From IMG/VR virus record IMGVR_UViG_3300023284_001597, positions 1 through 36,801 of that record: a stretch of DNA of 36,801 nucleotides, one strand, 5' to 3'. Origin of the DNA: a virus. Positions 15,196 through 23,187 of the stretch are shown piece after piece. The translations under genes were made by a program, and so were the position numbers. Below the pieces are notes generated by a model that did no database searches, was not told the DNA's origin, and was given only the letters and a program-made list of their open reading frames with translations. Each line of letters begins with the position of its first letter. The stretch's first letter is position 1.

Positions 15196-18053
15196 TTGCG
15201 GCTGTTGTGGGGACAATTATAACGGATTTTGTGACCGTTGCAATTGGTGGTACTTTGGGAGCTATTGCCGGAGGTATAGCAGGGGCAGCGGCAGCCAGTT
15301 TAATATTAAGCGCATTCTCAACAAATGCTCCGTCAATATCCTCTTTCGGTGCTGGAAGGCTTATCACTAATACAATTAACCCTGTATCACCCCAAATCCT
15401 TTTATACGGCACACGTCGCGTGGGAGGGCAAATTGTCTATAGGAGACCTTCAAGTGTAGGGAAAGATTCAAAAAATGTTGATGTGGCCGGAGAAAACCCG
15501 TTTTTTTGGACAATCCTGGCATTGGCAGGACATGAAGTTGAATCAATTGATTCCGTTTTCTTCGGCGATGTTGAACTAACTTTAGACGCAAACGGGTTTT
15601 GCACAAACAGCGAATTTGTTGCAAACGGTAACGGATTGATAATGGTCAAAAAATTTGACGGAACCCAAACGCAAGCTGATCAGCAAATGATTAACGAAAT
15701 AGACAACTGGACAAGTAGCCACGTTGGATTTGGCATTGCATATGTTGCGGTTAGGTTACAATTTGACCAGAACAAGTTAAGTCAGACCAGAACTATTAGC
15801 GCAGTTGTTCGTGGCAAAAAAGTATTTGATCCACGAAGTTCTTTGACCGAGTTTAGCAACAATCCAGCATTATGTATTCGGGATTATTTAACTAGCACCA
15901 AATTTGGATTAGAAGCCACCAGCAACCAAATAAACGATACTACCGTAATAGCCGCAGCGAATATTTGTGAAGAACAGATAGAATTTGTGGAGGAGGAAAT
16001 AAACGGGGCACCAGTGATTGGCCTATTTGATCGGTACACCTGTGACATTGTAGTGGATTCCGGTTCTAATTTAATCGACAATCTTAATTTCAATGTGACT
16101 ACTCTTGCTGGTGCCGTAACGTATGTACAAGGAAAATTTGAGATACATGCAGGTGCCTTTACTACCCCTACCCTCACAATAGACGAATCCTGGCTTTCCA
16201 GTGCACCAAAACTTGTGACTAAGACTACCAGAAACGAGCTTTTTAATGCGATAAAGGGTGTCTTTGTGGACCCAGAACAAAATTATGAAACGACTAGCTT
16301 TACCCCTGTTACAAGCTCAGTATTTGAGGCCCAGGATGGAGGTACCCGAATATTTCAAAATATTGAGCTTCGGGGTACTACAAACTCTCAAAGGGCGCAA
16401 AGAATTGCACGGCTGAAATTGAGACAATCGAGGCAACAGATAAGCCTCGATATCAACACCAATTTTAAAGCCTTGGAGATTGCAGGCTACGACAACGTCA
16501 ATGTAACTCTCGATATCTTTGGTTTTTCTTCCAAAGTGTTTAAGGTGATCCGTTGGCAGCTAAACGATAGTGGCCGAGGTATTTTTATGAGTCTTAGAGA
16601 GGAAGATGCGGCAAACTATGACTGGGACGTAGGTGATGGTGTCTTTGTACCACTTCCACCGGATACGACCTTTCCATCACCTTTTGATGTTTCGCCTCCT
16701 GGCGCACCCTCTATAATTCCTGAGTTATATGTCGCATCTGGTGGGGCTAGCGTAAAAACAAGAGCAGTCGTTACTTGGGAAGCCTCACCCTCTCAGTTTA
16801 TTGTTGCCTACGAGGTCTCATACACCGTTGACGGTGGGCCAGAAATATTTGTTGGACGGACATCCAGCCTAACTATTACAGCATTTGACGTTCCCCAAGG
16901 TCTTTTTATCTTTTTCGTAAAGGCAATTAACAATATTCAGGCAGAAAGCGAAAAGTCTCAAAATACAATTTCCATAGCGGGTCTCACGGACCCACCTTCT
17001 GATATAAAAAACTTTAGTTTGAATATGGTCAATAATAATTCAAATTTAACATGGGATTTAGTCCCCGATCTTCAAGTGAGAGTTGGGGGTAAGGTAATAG
17101 TAAAATGGAGTCCTTTACTTGTGGGGGCTACTTGGGGGACTGCATTCAATATTTTGGCATCTCTTCCTGGTATATCTCAAGGTGTAACAGTTGGTGCTTT
17201 GACTGGCACATACTTAATAAAGGCCGAAGATTTTCAAGGGAACCAATCTGAAAATGCGACCGTGATCGTTTCAAATGTGGCTGATCTTTTAAGAATGAAT
17301 TTTGTGGCAAACAGCACCCAGGAGCCCTCATTCACAGGAACCAAAACAAATATGATTGTGGTTGGAAGCACACTACAGCTTGACGGGGTTGGATTGTTCG
17401 ATGATGCATTAGGTTTATTTGATGACGCATCGGGTCTTTTTGATAGTTCCGGCGGAATTCAAACGAGTGGGGAATATGAATTTGATACTTTTGTAGATGT
17501 TGGGAAAGTCGTGAGATCGCGTGTTTCTGTTGATATGGAGGCACTCATTGTTGAAGAGGCTGATACGTTCGACGAAAGGCAAGGTCTGTTTGATGACCAG
17601 ATAGGATTTTTTGACGGTGGGGATTCCGATACCATATCAGTTGAAATTTTTGTTAGGACTACACCTGATGACCCATCAGGAAGTCCGACTTTCACTGATT
17701 TTAGGCGATTTGTTGTGGGAGATTATATTGCCAGGGCGTTTGAATTTAAAATAGTAGTGACATCTAAAAACAGTGCTTTCAATATCATAATTTCAAAATT
17801 GCAGGTGAATGTTGATATGCCGGATGTCGTAGATTCGGGTACACTTGTGACTACCCCAGCTGGCGTAACAAATGTCAGTTTTGCAATAAATTTCTTTGCG
17901 GCACCAATTGTTACTGCTACAATGTTAGATGGTGATACTGGAGACTTTATAGTTCTTCAAAATCAAACGAATAATAGTTTTGATATTGGTACTAAAAAGA
18001 ATCCGGCTACTTTTATATCAAATACGGTTAATTGGGTGGCTAAAGGATTTTAG
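15180..18053 (+). CDS. J-like tail tip / host specificity protein
   Basis: 957-aa protein, the largest in the genome. The N terminus is strongly hydrophobic (residues 1-47, Gly/Ala/Ile-rich), as in J-like and GTA tip proteins. Next comes a hub region with ILLYGTRRVGGQIVYRRPSS. A fibronectin III-like domain lies at about 520-615 (KTRAVVTWEASPSQFIVAYE). The distal part has short acidic repeats GLFDDA at about 737-758 and 794-813, then a beta-rich end typical of phage fibre heads. It should sit at the tail tip and contact the outer-membrane receptor. GAGGAGGAT precedes the ATG. Confidence 0.88.
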   Translation: MSPQIIAAVVGTIITDFVTVAIGGTLGAIAGGIAGAAAASLILSAFSTNAPSISSFGAGRLITNTINPVSPQILLYGTRRVGGQIVYRRPSSVGKDSKNVDVAGENPFFWTILALAGHEVESIDSVFFGDVELTLDANGFCTNSEFVANGNGLIMVKKFDGTQTQADQQMINEIDNWTSSHVGFGIAYVAVRLQFDQNKLSQTRTISAVVRGKKVFDPRSSLTEFSNNPALCIRDYLTSTKFGLEATSNQINDTTVIAAANICEEQIEFVEEEINGAPVIGLFDRYTCDIVVDSGSNLIDNLNFNVTTLAGAVTYVQGKFEIHAGAFTTPTLTIDESWLSSAPKLVTKTTRNELFNAIKGVFVDPEQNYETTSFTPVTSSVFEAQDGGTRIFQNIELRGTTNSQRAQRIARLKLRQSRQQISLDINTNFKALEIAGYDNVNVTLDIFGFSSKVFKVIRWQLNDSGRGIFMSLREEDAANYDWDVGDGVFVPLPPDTTFPSPFDVSPPGAPSIIPELYVASGGASVKTRAVVTWEASPSQFIVAYEVSYTVDGGPEIFVGRTSSLTITAFDVPQGLFIFFVKAINNIQAESEKSQNTISIAGLTDPPSDIKNFSLNMVNNNSNLTWDLVPDLQVRVGGKVIVKWSPLLVGATWGTAFNILASLPGISQGVTVGALTGTYLIKAEDFQGNQSENATVIVSNVADLLRMNFVANSTQEPSFTGTKTNMIVVGSTLQLDGVGLFDDALGLFDDASGLFDSSGGIQTSGEYEFDTFVDVGKVVRSRVSVDMEALIVEEADTFDERQGLFDDQIGFFDGGDSDTISVEIFVRTTPDDPSGSPTFTDFRRFVVGDYIARAFEFKIVVTSKNSAFNIIISKLQVNVDMPDVVDSGTLVTTPAGVTNVSFAINFFAAPIVTATMLDGDTGDFIVLQNQTNNSFDIGTKKNPATFISNTVNWVAKGF

Positions 18054-18069
18054 GGAGAAAAGTGGAAAA

Positions 18070-19077
18070 ATGGCACAACATGACGGAGATGTAGCGAACC
18101 AAACATTCCCCGCTTTTAGAGCGGACATGAACAACTTTTTTAATGCGATAAGTTCCCAGCAAAGCGGGGCATCGGATCCACCTGCTACGGTTCAATTCCA
18201 ATATTTTGCGGACACCACAAACGATCTATTAAAACGACGGAACGTGGGTGACTCCGCATTCTTACCTTTTGATACACTCCTAGATTCAAGAGTCGCAACC
18301 AAAACCACAAACTATACTCAACTTCTTGCCGATATGAATCGTCTAATTTTGTTGGACGCATCGTCAGGAGACCTAACCGTGACCCTTTTGGATGCAGCTA
18401 TCGCGCAAAACGGATTTGTGACTACATTCAAAAGAATAGACAGTAGTGCGAATGTTGTTTTACTAGATAACTTTGGCGGACAGACTATTGATGGCGTTGC
18501 CGATCTTGAACTTATCGGAGAGAATGCTACGGCGAAAATTCGATCTAATGGTACAAATTTGTTTAGGGAGTCAAAGGTTCTTGGAAAACCGCCTTTAGTT
18601 ATTTCTACTATCCCGATTGGCTTCCAACCTTCGCAGTCGTTTACAGTTAATACTTTTACTAGGATAAGTAAAGTTGAACTTACTGACAGTAGTAACCTTC
18701 CAGTTCGGATTTGGGATAAATCGGTCCTGTTGTCAGGACGTGTTTTTCTTTTTGCCATGATCGAGGGGACTGCTGGAACGCCATTCACAGGAGCTTTTCA
18801 AATTGTCGCAAATCCAGATGGTACGCCCATAACAGTTTTTGAAACTAATGACTTGTCGATCGGAAATCAAACTGCTGATGATTACAGTTATTTAGGTGTA
18901 GATGTTTCAACGGGAAATGTGACGAACTTGGATTTAACGACCACATTGTTAAATGCCGTTAACGCGGCGTCCGGTGGCTTTGGCGATGTTAAAGAATGGG
19001 AAATAAACTTCCGGGCAAACATCTCATCTGGAGCCTATCAGATTCGCGGATTAGAATGGCAATTGTTAGATTATTAG
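18070..19077 (+). CDS. Tail fibre / tip-associated protein
   Basis: 335-aa protein. N-terminal pattern GDVANQTFPAFRADMNNFFN followed by a fibre-like repeat-poor beta region (VTLLDAAIAQNGFVTTFKRI, GQTIDGVADLELIGEN), common to small fibre proteins that attach beside J. Start 18070 has GGAGAAAAGTGGA upstream; an earlier in-frame start would overlap the J-like gene. It may determine receptor choice together with J. Confidence 0.7.
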   Translation: MAQHDGDVANQTFPAFRADMNNFFNAISSQQSGASDPPATVQFQYFADTTNDLLKRRNVGDSAFLPFDTLLDSRVATKTTNYTQLLADMNRLILLDASSGDLTVTLLDAAIAQNGFVTTFKRIDSSANVVLLDNFGGQTIDGVADLELIGENATAKIRSNGTNLFRESKVLGKPPLVISTIPIGFQPSQSFTVNTFTRISKVELTDSSNLPVRIWDKSVLLSGRVFLFAMIEGTAGTPFTGAFQIVANPDGTPITVFETNDLSIGNQTADDYSYLGVDVSTGNVTNLDLTTTLLNAVNAASGGFGDVKEWEINFRANISSGAYQIRGLEWQLLDY

Positions 19078-19087
19078 GAGGATAAAC

Positions 19088-19402
19088 ATGAGTATTCAAT
19101 ATTATGATTTTGAAGATAAACCGATAAATAGAGCTCATTACGATAAAAAGCCAAATCGTGGTTTTCACAAGGAGGAAAAATATTATAAGATCGGTAATAA
19201 GAAAACAATAAACGACGATTTTGATTTGCAATACGCTAAGGCTATCCGAAATAAAGACATTGGGGCCGTAAGGATGAGGGACTATCCGCCATTGGCTGAT
19301 TTGGCAGACGCAATTTATTGGGAGAAAAAAGGGGACCCTTCAAAGATGGATAAATATATTTCTGATTGTGATAAGGTCAAAGAGGACCATCCATTAATTT
19401 AA
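19088..19402 (+). CDS. Small tail-associated protein with YPPxxD C-terminal motif
   Basis: 104-aa protein. The C-terminal 45 residues (RMRDYPPLADLADAIYWEKK, then CDKVKEDHP) match a motif found at the end of many small phage fibre-accessory proteins (YPPigdQLDalw...VKxxhP). The N terminus is charged and unlike known domains. AGGAGG gives a strong ribosome site 6 bases upstream. Likely an accessory or chaperone of the fibre. Confidence 0.6.
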   Translation: MSIQYYDFEDKPINRAHYDKKPNRGFHKEEKYYKIGNKKTINDDFDLQYAKAIRNKDIGAVRMRDYPPLADLADAIYWEKKGDPSKMDKYISDCDKVKEDHPLI

Positions 19403-19406
19403 TCAA

Positions 19407-19868
19407 ATGAAAATTGAAGGCATTGATAATTTCCGATACGAGGAGTTTTTCAGCGAGGATTATTTCAAGAAATGGAAAGATACGTTTTATTGGCTTATTA
19501 ATGTAATAGACCCCAAATTACCACACTTGGCACAATTTATAAGAAATCGATATGGTAAAGCCGTAACTATAAATAATTGGCAGTGGAGAAGCAAGAATGA
19601 CTATCCCTACGACTACTCTGGCTTTAGAGAAGAACAGTGTACTGAAGGGTCCAAAGTATCTCGGCATCGTCTAGGGAAATGCATCGACATTAAAGTATCA
19701 AACATGGCGGCTCAAGAAATTCAACATGACGTAAAGAAGAATTTTGACGATTTCTATAAATTTGGGTTAACAGCACTGGAAGAGGATACGCCAACTTGGA
19801 CTCATTTGTCAGTTGAAAATACAAGTTGGCGCAGAGAAGGGGGACTTTGGATTGTCCCAAAACCATAA
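19407..19868 (+). CDS. Endolysin, M15-type peptidase
   Basis: 153-aa enzyme with the zinc site of M15 D-Ala-D-Ala/L-Ala-D-Glu peptidases: SRHRLGKCID (His87 and Asp94) and TWTHLSV (His133). It would cut peptide cross-links of peptidoglycan at lysis. No signal peptide or membrane segment is present, so it needs a holin. No clear Shine-Dalgarno is seen (4 bases after the previous stop), so translation may be coupled. It overlaps the XhlA-like gene that follows. Confidence 0.85.
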   Translation: MKIEGIDNFRYEEFFSEDYFKKWKDTFYWLINVIDPKLPHLAQFIRNRYGKAVTINNWQWRSKNDYPYDYSGFREEQCTEGSKVSRHRLGKCIDIKVSNMAAQEIQHDVKKNFDDFYKFGLTALEEDTPTWTHLSVENTSWRREGGLWIVPKP

Positions 19869-20187
19869 AAAAGTGTTAGAATTAACAATTAAAAGGGTTG
19901 ATAAACTTGAGATTAATTTTAAAACATTGACTGGGTTTATCAAGAATTCCTTCCAGGAGTTAGGGATAAATATAGATAAGGGGAATAAATCTATGGAAAC
20001 TAAGATCGATGAACTGTTTGAAAATATTGGGGAAAATAATCACGATTTAGGTAAAATAAAAGAGGGTCAGAGGTTGAGGGCCAAATTTATTAAATGGTCT
20101 TTTGATGCGCTAAAACAATCTTTATCTATTATAATTTCAATTGTAACGTTATATTTTTTATTCAAATATGGAGGTCAAAAACTATGA
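19852..20187 (+). CDS. XhlA-like holin-associated membrane protein
   Basis: 111-aa protein: about 85 residues of charged, coiled-coil-like helix (TIKRVDKLEINFKTLTGFI) then one C-terminal membrane span SLSIIISIVTLYFLFKYG. This architecture is that of XhlA-type proteins, which with a holin or alone allow endolysin to act. The start is TTG 19852, preferred because GAGAAGGGGGA lies upstream; TTG 19813 and GTG 19873 are alternatives. It lies inside the 3' end of the endolysin gene and overlaps the next gene by ATGA. Confidence 0.65.
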   Translation: MSQNHKKVLELTIKRVDKLEINFKTLTGFIKNSFQELGINIDKGNKSMETKIDELFENIGENNHDLGKIKEGQRLRAKFIKWSFDALKQSLSIIISIVTLYFLFKYGGQKL

Positions 20188-20555
20188 GTCTTATTTCAAA
20201 ATATGCAAAAACAATATGGTATGTTTTTCGTAGCGTTTTAATGTGGTGTACTAGTCGAAAGAACTGGAAGACAATAAGACAATATTTTGCAATTGCCCAG
20301 GAGTTAAGCAAGTTTGCAAAAAAAGAAACTGCGGCAAAAAATATTGGGTGGTTAGCGAAACGGTTTGACGATCTAACGTCGAATTATTCAGAGGAGGACA
20401 CGAAAAGGGCCGCTACTGAAATATCCAGCGCTTGTGGGGTATTGGACACCTTAACAATAGGTTATTCTGAATCAGGTGTTACAGCTAACATTGGACCGAT
20501 AGAATCAACATACAACCCTAAGAACAAAACTGTAAAATTTGGTCTCAAGCTATGA
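20184..20555 (+). CDS. Lysis-cassette protein, unknown
   Basis: 123-aa basic protein of unknown function. The N-terminal 25 residues are aromatic and basic (IWYVFRSVLMWCTSRKNW) and could associate with a membrane, but no clean span exists. GGAGG precedes the start. It is tied to both neighbours by ATGA overlaps, so it belongs to the lysis operon. A spanin role is possible but there is no lipobox or signal anchor to support it. Confidence 0.55.
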   Translation: MSLISKYAKTIWYVFRSVLMWCTSRKNWKTIRQYFAIAQELSKFAKKETAAKNIGWLAKRFDDLTSNYSEEDTKRAATEISSACGVLDTLTIGYSESGVTANIGPIESTYNPKNKTVKFGLKL

Positions 20556-21061
20556 GAAAGTTTTTAAAATGGTTTTTATTTCTGGTAGCAAGTGTTCTTT
20601 TAGTATGTTTCTTTTTGAACAAATATTGTCATGCTGATCGTGGGGTTACTATCTATAGTTCCTACTATAGCTCCGCACATATTTCAGGTGTGATAGGTAA
20701 TTATAATGAAAATTACGATTTAGAGTTTGGTGGTTACATATCTGGCAACAATTCGTCTCCCCGTACCGGCGTCACTAATTATTTAATGCAGGGTAACTTA
20801 AAGGTACAGTTAAACGATAAAACGTGGTTTCTATATGGTTTATCTGCCGAGATTTTCACGGCAGGCATTGTAAAGGGGGTTTCATATACTGGAACATCTT
20901 ACGGGCCGTATGTGGGAATAGAACGGCGTTTAGATGATAATTTACGGTTGAGGGCTCTGTATCATCCGGTCTATATTTCCTCGTTTGATATCGGTGGGGT
21001 TAAAACCGATATAACCGATTTCGGTTTAAACGGGGCTTTTGGACTGACCTACATTTTTTAA
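20552..21061 (+). CDS. Outer-membrane beta-barrel-like protein
   Basis: 169-aa protein with a signal peptide (KFLKWFLFLVASVLLVCFFL, likely cleaved after CHA). The mature part has alternating hydrophobic strands with aromatic girdles (DLEFGGYISG, YGPYVGIERRLDDNLRLRAL, LNGAFGLTYIF) and ends in Phe, the usual outer-membrane insertion signal. About eight strands fit. Such barrels in phages can change surface receptors or block superinfection. Located at the end of the lysis operon; its stop lies in the first recombination-like site (21061). Host is therefore probably Gram-negative. Confidence 0.65.
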   Translation: MRKFLKWFLFLVASVLLVCFFLNKYCHADRGVTIYSSYYSSAHISGVIGNYNENYDLEFGGYISGNNSSPRTGVTNYLMQGNLKVQLNDKTWFLYGLSAEIFTAGIVKGVSYTGTSYGPYVGIERRLDDNLRLRALYHPVYISSFDIGGVKTDITDFGLNGAFGLTYIF

Positions 21062-21088
21062 TGTCTTGAATTGCCCATTACAGGAAAT
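21061..21088. repeat. dif-like site S1 (11-6-11)
   Basis: Plus strand: arm ATGTCTTGAAT, spacer TGCCCA, arm TTACAGGAAAT. It contains the stop codon of the minus-strand gene 21078-21428, and its first base is the last base of the outer-membrane gene's stop codon. The second arm is almost the same as in S2 (TTACGGGAAAT); the first arm keeps ATGTC. Confidence 0.6.
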
Positions 21089-21428
21089 CGGGTTTATTTT
21101 TATTTAAAATTCTTTCGACAATTTTGTTAGAAATTTTTCTTCTATCCTGCACATCTTTAGAATCTGGATCGTTGCTATCTCCAAGCCACATTTTTGGGCT
21201 TTTCGAGTAAGCTCGTTTCAATCTATCAAATCTTTCTGAATACTGGAATTCAGCATTGTAGATTAGGGTAGGTTTTTTATTTTCTATTTTACCCCTCCTT
21301 AAATCGGAAAATGCCATCCTGTCAAAAATCATCAAAGAATCCATTGCGCAAATGGCATACCTCATTTCATTCATAGTTGGGATTTTTCCGTCCTTACACA
21401 TTTCTATTATTTTCCCCAAAGTTTTCAT
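21078..21428 (-). CDS. Accessory protein in a site-flanked cassette
   Basis: 116-aa protein, not recognised by function. It resembles small phage/host proteins with pattern LGKIIEMCKDGKIPTMNEM then RYAICAMDSLMIFDRMAF and a basic C terminus. It is bracketed by dif-like sites S1 and S2 in the same orientation, with the stop TAA in S1 and the GAGAGGAG ribosome site just inside S2. It is therefore a self-contained module at the end of the par-like operon. No helix-turn-helix or catalytic motif is visible. Confidence 0.7.
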   Translation of the reverse strand: MKTLGKIIEMCKDGKIPTMNEMRYAICAMDSLMIFDRMAFSDLRRGKIENKKPTLIYNAEFQYSERFDRLKRAYSKSPKMWLGDSNDPDSKDVQDRRKISNKIVERILNKNKPDFL

Positions 21429-21444
21429 TCCCTAACTCCTCTCA

Positions 21445-21472
21445 ATGTCCCATAACCCAAATTACGGGAAAT
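21445..21472. repeat. dif-like site S2 (11-6-11)
   Basis: Plus strand: arm ATGTCCCATAA, spacer CCCAAA, arm TTACGGGAAAT. In the gene direction the arm TTATGGGACAT plus the next 8 bases (TGAGAGGA) is identical over 19 bases to the sequence at 31580-31598. It lies 8 bases beyond the stop of the zinc-finger gene (21480). Confidence 0.75.
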
Positions 21473-21479
21473 GAAGCAT

Positions 21480-21641
21480 TCAATCATCCTTACATCCTCG
21501 TTCAATACTAGCAAAATTTTTAATGGTTAGTAGATTTGTTTTTTTATTATCTTTTCCAAGGTGTTTATGATGGTAACAAAATTTAAAATTCATAGGGATT
21601 GGGTCCTGACACTCTTTACAGAAATGTCGCCATTCACCCAT
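21480..21641 (-). CDS. 53-aa zinc-finger-like protein
   Basis: Short gene starting in a TAATG overlap with the stop of the ribbon-helix-helix gene. The protein begins MGEWRHFCKECQDPIP and continues FKFCYHHKHLGK, giving C-x2-C and C-x2-HH, a treble-clef/zinc-ribbon layout. Coupling and Cys/His spacing make this a real gene. It may bind DNA or RNA alongside the par-like proteins. Function unknown. Confidence 0.65.
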   Translation of the reverse strand: MGEWRHFCKECQDPIPMNFKFCYHHKHLGKDNKKTNLLTIKNFASIERGCKDD

Positions 21642-21856
21642 TATTTTATCTTCCCTGAAAAGTATTGTTCAAGAGCCTCTTGCACGATATTAGATACAGA
21701 AATTCCATCTCGATCAATTTTCATTCGGTTAATCTTTTTATCAATATCACGGGTAACAAAATATGACCGCTTGATAATTTCAGGTTGTTTTGGTTTTGGT
21801 TTTAAAAAATCATGGGTGCCGATGTTTTCCATTGGGTTTCTTGGATTTTTATTCAT
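21641..21856 (-). CDS. Ribbon-helix-helix DNA-binding protein (ParG/CopG-like)
   Basis: 71-aa protein. The C-terminal half RSYFVTRDIDKKINRMKI then ISVSNIVQEALEQYFSG has the beta strand, helix, turn, helix order of ribbon-helix-helix proteins; the N-terminal 30 residues are a Pro/Lys-rich flexible tail as in ParG. Encoded in the same operon as the ParA-like protein, it is the natural centromere-binding and autorepressor candidate. Overlaps the YopX gene by 8 bases. Direct repeats at 23536-23581 could be its target. Confidence 0.72.
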   Translation of the reverse strand: MNKNPRNPMENIGTHDFLKPKPKQPEIIKRSYFVTRDIDKKINRMKIDRDGISVSNIVQEALEQYFSGKIK

Positions 21857-22241
21857 CAGGTTTTTCCAGTAGTTCTGGGTTATCGTGGATATTACCGATT
21901 TTTTCTAATTCATCTTCTTCATATTGATCTAAATCGCAACCGTCGGTAGATCCGATCATTTGAATATAAATCGAACCCTTACCGAATTTCACAACACTTC
22001 CTCCAAACTCCTCTTCTTTAATGACATCCCCCTCATAAATCTCTCTCCCGTCCTTGTCTTTTTTATCGATGTATTGACCTACCGTTTTAGGATCGACAGC
22101 AAACCCCTTTGATCTTCCGAGACTGACATTGTACGAGTCAGGTAAAAAGATCGACACCTGACCTTCCGAACAGTGCATAAGATCACCGTAAACCCATTCA
22201 CCAGTTTCAATATTTATACCCCTAAACTTTCTCTCACGCAT
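21849..22241 (-). CDS. YopX family protein (copy 1)
   Basis: 130-aa protein with the YopX signature RKFRGINIETGEWVYGDL, KTVGQYIDKKDKDGREIYEG and DVIKEEEFGG. YopX proteins are common in phages and have no established role. It lies between parA and the ribbon-helix-helix gene, 2 bases after the parA stop, which is unusual for a partition operon. A second, diverged YopX gene is at 33670. Confidence 0.85.
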   Translation of the reverse strand: MRERKFRGINIETGEWVYGDLMHCSEGQVSIFLPDSYNVSLGRSKGFAVDPKTVGQYIDKKDKDGREIYEGDVIKEEEFGGSVVKFGKGSIYIQMIGSTDGCDLDQYEEDELEKIGNIHDNPELLEKPDE

Positions 22242-22243
22242 CT

Positions 22244-23020
22244 TTATTTCACCCTTTGAGCCAATTCCAAAGCAAATGATTCATAATCAAGGGAACCTCT
22301 AGAGGTACTATCATACAGTCCTATTGGGACAGCAGACTCGGCAGCAGCGCACAGAGTCTTATTTGTCCGAATAATCGTATTAAACAAAAGAGCCTTAAAC
22401 CCACTTATTTTCACCTTTTCAAGTTGCTTTACATCCTGAGTATGCCCCTTATTAAACATTGTCATAAGTATGCCAAGCATGTTCGGGCAAACATTGTAGT
22501 CTGTTTTGATTGTGTTGATGGTTTTTAACAGTTTTGGGAATCCCTCAAGTGCAAGATATTGGGCCTGCATAACCACAACAAAATCAGTGCTTGCTATGAG
22601 AGCGTTTAGACTAGGTAGTCCGATGGTACCCTTGCAGTCAATTAAAACAAAGTCATAATTTAATTTATTGGCTTTGAAAAATCCGGATAAAACATTTTGT
22701 GCTATCCCATTGTTTACCGGTCGCCATTTTAAAGTAATGCCGGCTAATCTGTCGTCTCCTGTTATAACGTCGACGTCGTACTTAGAGATAATGTCTTTTT
22801 TGGGATTAAACCCACTGTAAAAAATATCGTATGCCGTAAACGTGTGCGGATTATCAACATGCCCGTTCCCTAGTCCTATAATAGACGTTGCGCTGGCTTG
22901 TGGGTCTAAATCTATAAGAAGGACGCGATATTGCGCCTTAGCGAGGAAATAGGCGGTGTTTACCACTGTTGTCGAGTTTCCGACTCCCCCTTTTTCATTT
23001 ATGAAGGATATTATTCTCAT
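22244..23020 (-). CDS. parA: ParA-like ATPase with altered P-loop
   Basis: 258-aa protein of the MinD/ParA group. The N terminus has the deviant Walker A layout but reads KGGVGNSTT: the P-loop Lys expected at residue 15 is Asn (codon AAC). The signature Lys10 is kept. Other ParA features are intact: VLLIDLDPQASAT near residue 35, DFVLIDCKGTIGL near 125 and an LALEG loop near 155. If the sequence is right, ATP binding or hydrolysis should be impaired. It is coupled by ATGA to an upstream membrane peptide and lies in one operon with a ribbon-helix-helix protein, as in type I partition. Confidence 0.85.
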   Translation of the reverse strand: MRIISFINEKGGVGNSTTVVNTAYFLAKAQYRVLLIDLDPQASATSIIGLGNGHVDNPHTFTAYDIFYSGFNPKKDIISKYDVDVITGDDRLAGITLKWRPVNNGIAQNVLSGFFKANKLNYDFVLIDCKGTIGLPSLNALIASTDFVVVMQAQYLALEGFPKLLKTINTIKTDYNVCPNMLGILMTMFNKGHTQDVKQLEKVKISGFKALLFNTIIRTNKTLCAAAESAVPIGLYDSTSRGSLDYESFALELAQRVK

Positions 23021-23187
23021 AAATCAACCATATTCCAACCGTCTAAAAATATAATACATGCCAACCGCGTAAAAATACCCAAAAATATAATTCCGACGAC
23101 TAACATACATACAACGAGGAAGGAGCAAAATATAAACTTGATTGTTACTCGAACAATTTTTTTAGCTTCTTGCATTTCCTGTCTCAT
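23017..23187 (-). CDS. 56-aa single-span membrane peptide coupled to parA
   Basis: Short gene: MRQEMQEAKKIVRV, then one hydrophobic segment (about residues 18-48, FIFCSFLVVCMLVVGIIFLG and on) and a short polar end. It starts in an ATGA overlap with the 93-aa gene and ends in an ATGA overlap with parA, and GAGGAGAGAG lies 7-16 bases before its ATG. Two coupled overlaps and a strong ribosome site make it a real gene. Function unknown; it could anchor the ParA-like protein at the membrane. Confidence 0.7.
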   Translation of the reverse strand: MRQEMQEAKKIVRVTIKFIFCSFLVVCMLVVGIIFLGIFTRLACIIFLDGWNMVDL

